NCBI GenBank assembly: GCA_903914985.1 | Contig: CAIWRE010000100.1 | Span: forward strand, 1 to 7,935 | DNA from: an uncultured beta proteobacterium | Lineage (GTDB): Bacteria; Pseudomonadota; Gammaproteobacteria; Burkholderiales; Burkholderiaceae_C | Reading direction: 5' to 3' | DNA length: 7,935 nucleotides | Position numbers and translations under genes: made by a program | The notes under the pieces: generated by a model | The model's input: the letters and a program-made list of their open reading frames with translations, nothing else | The model's database searches: none | What the model was told of the DNA's origin: nothing | Part shown: positions 5,816 through 7,935 of the stretch, in pieces | Layout of the letters: each line of letters opens with the position of its first letter | Numbering within the stretch: position 1 is the stretch's first letter

Positions 5816-6859
5816 TTAGCCAGGGAAGTTTTCGGGGTTCTTGGCCTTGCTGCGGGCCTCGGACGGATGAATTCTTTTTGCGCGCACCAGGTCTGTCAAA
5901 TTCTGGTCCAGGGTTTGCATGCCGACGCTGTTGCCGGTTTGAATGGCCGAGTAAATCTGGGCAACTTTGGATTCACGGATCAGATTGCGCACCGCGTTGG
6001 TGCCCAGCAATATCTCGTGTGCGGCAATACGGCTGTCGCCTGCGACGGTTTTGCACAAGGTTTGCGATATGACGGCTTGCAGCGACTCCGACAGCATGGC
6101 GCGAAGCATCTCTTTTTCATCGCCCGGAAAAACGTCAATGATCCGGTCAATGGTCTTGGCGGCACTGGAGGTGTGCAAGGTTCCAAACACCAAATGCCCG
6201 GTTTCAGCGGCCGTCATGGCCAGGCGAATCGTCTCCAGGTCGCGCAGCTCACCGACCATGATCACATTCGGGTCCTCGCGCAAGGCCGAACGCAGCGCTT
6301 GTGAGAAGCCTTGGGTATGGGATCCTACTTCGCGTTGGTTGATCAGGCAGTTTTTCGATTGGTGCACAAACTCGATCGGGTCTTCGATGGTGAGAATATG
6401 ACCGCTGTGGTTTTCATTCAGGTGATTGACAATGGCCGCCAGCGTCGTGGACTTGCCGGAACCCGTGGGGCCGGTCACAAGTATCAGTCCGCGAGGTTTG
6501 GTCGCAAGTTCGGCAAAAAGGGGCGGCGCACCGAGTTCCACCAGATTCAAAATCTTGCTGGGGATGGCCCTGAAAACCACGCCGGCACCCCGCAAATGGT
6601 TAAAAGCATTCACGCGAAAGCGCGACAATCCTTCGAGTTCAAATGAAAAGTCAATTTCCAACTCCTCCTCGAAGCGTTTGCGCTGGGCATCCGTCATCAC
6701 GTCGTAGGCCATGGAATGCACCTCTTTGTGCGACAGCGGCGGCAAATTGAGTCTGCGTATATCACCATGAATACGCAGCATGGGCGGCAGACCTGCTGAC
6801 AAGTGCAAGTCGGAAGCCTTGCTTTTCACACTAAACGCCAACAGTTGTGCGATGTCCAC
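5816..6859 (-). CDS. pilT: Type IV pilus retraction ATPase PilT
   Basis: PilT is the main hexameric ATPase that depolymerises type IV pili, driving twitching motility and, in many species, DNA uptake. From the GTG at 6859 the protein has 347 residues, the normal PilT length, and begins VDIAQLLAF, matching the family N-terminus (MDIAQLLAF). In this numbering Walker A GPTGSGKST is at 130-138, the Asp box LTIEDPIEF at 156-164, Walker B VIMVGELRD at 199-207, the His box GHLVFGTLHT at 221-230, and the retraction motif AVRNLIRE at 289-296 (usual form AIRNLIRE). The ATG at 6928 in the same frame would add 23 residues without family resemblance and lacks a ribosome binding site. pilT is first in the group pilT-pilU-dehydrogenase and is divergent from yggS, an arrangement also known from Pseudomonas. 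Confidence 0.97.
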   Translation of the reverse strand: MDIAQLLAFSVKSKASDLHLSAGLPPMLRIHGDIRRLNLPPLSHKEVHSMAYDVMTDAQRKRFEEELEIDFSFELEGLSRFRVNAFNHLRGAGVVFRAIPSKILNLVELGAPPLFAELATKPRGLILVTGPTGSGKSTTLAAIVNHLNENHSGHILTIEDPIEFVHQSKNCLINQREVGSHTQGFSQALRSALREDPNVIMVGELRDLETIRLAMTAAETGHLVFGTLHTSSAAKTIDRIIDVFPGDEKEMLRAMLSESLQAVISQTLCKTVAGDSRIAAHEILLGTNAVRNLIRESKVAQIYSAIQTGNSVGMQTLDQNLTDLVRAKRIHPSEARSKAKNPENFPG

Positions 6860-6865
6860 AAATAG

Positions 6866-6871
6866 CTCCTT
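6866..6871 (-). promoter_or_regulatory. Ribosome binding site fixing the GTG start of pilT
   Basis: On the - strand AAGGAG, a near-perfect Shine-Dalgarno sequence, lies 6 bases before the GTG at 6859. This decides the start in favour of GTG over the upstream ATG at 6928. Confidence 0.85.
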
Positions 6872-6893
6872 TTGGTGGGTGCTCGACAGGATA

Positions 6894-6903
6894 GGACCGG
6901 TCC
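6894..6903. repeat. 10-base perfect palindrome in the pilT leader
   Basis: GGACCGGTCC reads the same on both strands. It sits between the candidate pilT promoter and the pilT ribosome binding site, in the short yggS-pilT intergenic region. It could be an operator half-site or chance. Confidence 0.4.
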
Positions 6904-6927
6904 CAGACTTTGTTACCCTTGGGGACA

Positions 6928-6957
6928 ATTATCGCCACGAATACCATGACATTTGAA
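6928..6957 (-). promoter_or_regulatory. Candidate sigma70-type promoter for pilT-pilU
   Basis: On the - strand TTCAAA (complement of 6952-6957; 4 of 6 to TTGACA) is followed after 18 bases by GATAAT (complement of 6928-6933; 5 of 6 to TATAAT). Transcription would start near 6921, giving a leader of about 60 bases before the pilT GTG. The -35 would lie within the first codons of divergent yggS. Found by eye only. Confidence 0.35.
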
Positions 6958-7626
6958 ATTGCTTTGCAATCTGTGAAGGCTCGCATGGACGCGGCCTGCC
7001 AGGCCGGGGGGCGCACGCGCAGTTCGGTGCAGCTCCTGGCGGTGTCCAAAACTTTTCCCGCCGATGCGGTGGCGCAGATGGCCGCCCTGGGGCAGCGTGA
7101 CTTTGGTGAAAACTACATCCAGGAAGGTGTCGACAAGATCTCCGCGCTGGCTGATTTAGGACTCGTCTGGCATTGCATCGGGCCCGTGCAAGGGAACAAA
7201 ACCCGGCTGGTGGCCGAGCATTTCGATTGGGTGCACAGCGTGGACCGCCTCAAAATTGCGCAGCGCTTGAGCGATCAGCGCCCCGGACACCTGGCGCCGC
7301 TGAACGTGTGCATTCAAGTCAATATCGATGGAGGTGCGGCCAAAGCAGGGGTCGTGCCCCACGAGGCGCTGGCGTTGGCAAGCGCCGTAGCGGCCCTGCC
7401 GGGGCTGCGCTTGCGCGGGCTGATGACGATTCCCGAACCCGCCCCGGATTTTGCCGCTGCACTCGCCGTCCACCGTGCCGCCAAGGACCTTTTCGACGAC
7501 TTGCGCACCAGTGGTCTGGACATCGACACCTTGTCCATGGGCATGAGCGCGGACCTGGAAGCTGCCATCCAGGCCGGCAGCACGATGGTGCGGGTGGGTT
7601 CGGCCCTCTTCGGCGGACGCGCCTAG
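6946..7626 (+). CDS. yggS: YggS/PLPBP family pyridoxal phosphate homeostasis protein
   Basis: YggS proteins bind pyridoxal 5'-phosphate on a single alanine-racemase-type TIM barrel. They show no known enzyme activity; they buffer PLP and influence amino-acid and keto-acid pools. From ATG 6946 the protein has 226 residues, a normal length. The PLP-binding Lys35 lies in LLAVSKTFP. FGENYIQE is at 53-60, WHCIGPVQGNK at 75-85 (family form WHxIGxxQxNK), MSMGMS-type phosphate-loop residues SMGMSADLEAAI at 197-208, and VRVGSALFG at 216-224. All expected ligand residues are present. An in-frame TTG at 6910 would extend the protein by 12 residues that do not match the family. No good ribosome binding site is seen before the ATG. 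The gene is divergent from pilT. Its TAG at 7624-7626 interlocks with the stop codon of the convergent lrp gene. Confidence 0.95.
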   Translation: MTFEIALQSVKARMDAACQAGGRTRSSVQLLAVSKTFPADAVAQMAALGQRDFGENYIQEGVDKISALADLGLVWHCIGPVQGNKTRLVAEHFDWVHSVDRLKIAQRLSDQRPGHLAPLNVCIQVNIDGGAAKAGVVPHEALALASAVAALPGLRLRGLMTIPEPAPDFAAALAVHRAAKDLFDDLRTSGLDIDTLSMGMSADLEAAIQAGSTMVRVGSALFGGRA

Positions 7627-7935
7627 CCTGCCAGAGGCAAGCGGGTGGTGTTTTTGACTTCTTCCATGACCGGGTAGGTGCGGGTTTCGCGCACACCGGG
7701 CAATTGCCACAGCACGGTGCCCGCAAATTCACGGTAAGCCTCCATATCAGCCATGCGGGTTTTGAGCAAGTAGTCAAAGCCGCCGGCCACCATGTGGCAT
7801 TCCATGATTTCGGCGCGCACCTGCACCGCGGCCTTGAAGGCCTCAAACACATTGGGCGTGGTGCGGTCTAGCAGCACTTCCACAAACACCATCAGCCCGG
7901 CACCGAGCTTGAGCGGGTTCAGCCGCGCTTCGTAA
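7623..7935 (-). CDS. lrp: Leucine-responsive regulatory protein (Lrp), C-terminal part
   Basis: Lrp is a global, leucine-sensitive transcription regulator of the Lrp/AsnC family. The 103 residues visible here are the C-terminal effector-binding (RAM/AsnC-type) domain; the helix-turn-helix and start lie beyond the window end. The frame is open through base 7934 and begins YEARLNPLKLGAGL. Diagnostic stretches are IMECHMVAGGFDYLLKTR, then MADMEAYREF, then LPGVRETRTYPVMEEVK. These resemble E. coli Lrp itself more than AsnC or other paralogues, and the pattern ECHxVxGxFDYLLKTR is especially close. The TAG (complement of 7623-7625) overlaps the yggS stop. It is truncated by the window edge, not degraded. 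Assignment to Lrp/AsnC is certain; true Lrp orthology is very likely. Confidence 0.92.
   Translation of the reverse strand, partial: YEARLNPLKLGAGLMVFVEVLLDRTTPNVFEAFKAAVQVRAEIMECHMVAGGFDYLLKTRMADMEAYREFAGTVLWQLPGVRETRTYPVMEEVKNTTRLPLAG

Noticed and set aside
5750..6304. 184-residue open frame antisense to pilT
   Set aside because: It mirrors the conserved ATPase core; the low-information sequence has no family resemblance.
4637..6859. pilT and pilU as a recent tandem duplication
   Set aside because: They share the ATPase motifs but differ at most positions outside them and each matches its own ancient subfamily, so this is a standard paralogous pair.
6860..6928. Upstream ATG start for pilT
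   Set aside because: The extra 23 residues do not resemble PilT; AAGGAG before the GTG at 6859 and the VDIAQLLAF start fit the family.
6910..6945. Upstream TTG start for yggS
   Set aside because: The 12 extra residues do not match YggS proteins, and no ribosome binding site precedes the TTG.

Overview
The window looks like chromosomal core DNA from a betaproteobacterium of the order Burkholderiales, most likely family Comamonadaceae (Rhodoferax/Polaromonas-like). This rests on GC-rich codon use, the sequence character of PilT, PilU, YggS and Lrp, and gene order; no database search was possible. Ten protein genes fill almost the whole window. I see no RNA genes, mobile elements, CRISPR array or long repeats, and no gene-free stretch over 300 bases (the longest is about 86 bases).

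Layout: the 3' three quarters of purB (adenylosuccinate lyase, + strand) runs tail-to-tail into rsmI (16S rRNA methyltransferase, - strand), with the stop codons overlapping. rsmI is divergent from a + strand run of yraN, a diaA/gmhA-type SIS isomerase gene and a dolP-like BON-domain lipoprotein gene. This is the E. coli rsmI-lpoA-yraN-diaA-dolP locus without lpoA. A hairpin follows dolP and separates it from a convergent - strand group. That group reads, in transcription order, pilT, pilU and a beta-hydroxyacid dehydrogenase-family oxidoreductase gene. yggS (PLP homeostasis protein) is divergent from pilT, and its stop codon is interleaved with that of a convergent lrp gene cut by the window end.

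Functionally, pilT and pilU encode the type IV pilus retraction motors. The yraN-diaA-dolP run groups a nuclease-fold protein, a sugar-phosphate isomerase or DnaA-partner protein, and an outer-membrane lipoprotein; this association is conserved but its logic is unclear. The other genes are housekeeping genes (purine synthesis, rRNA modification, PLP balance, global amino-acid regulation).

I found no clearly new biological system. The points most worth a second look are the SIS protein in the diaA position that keeps every zinc/catalytic residue of GmhA, the very tight gene packing (two overlapping convergent stop pairs, and a divergent pair of start codons 2 bases apart with nested ribosome binding sites), a possible leaderless start for the SIS gene, and a metabolic dehydrogenase attached to the pilTU operon.
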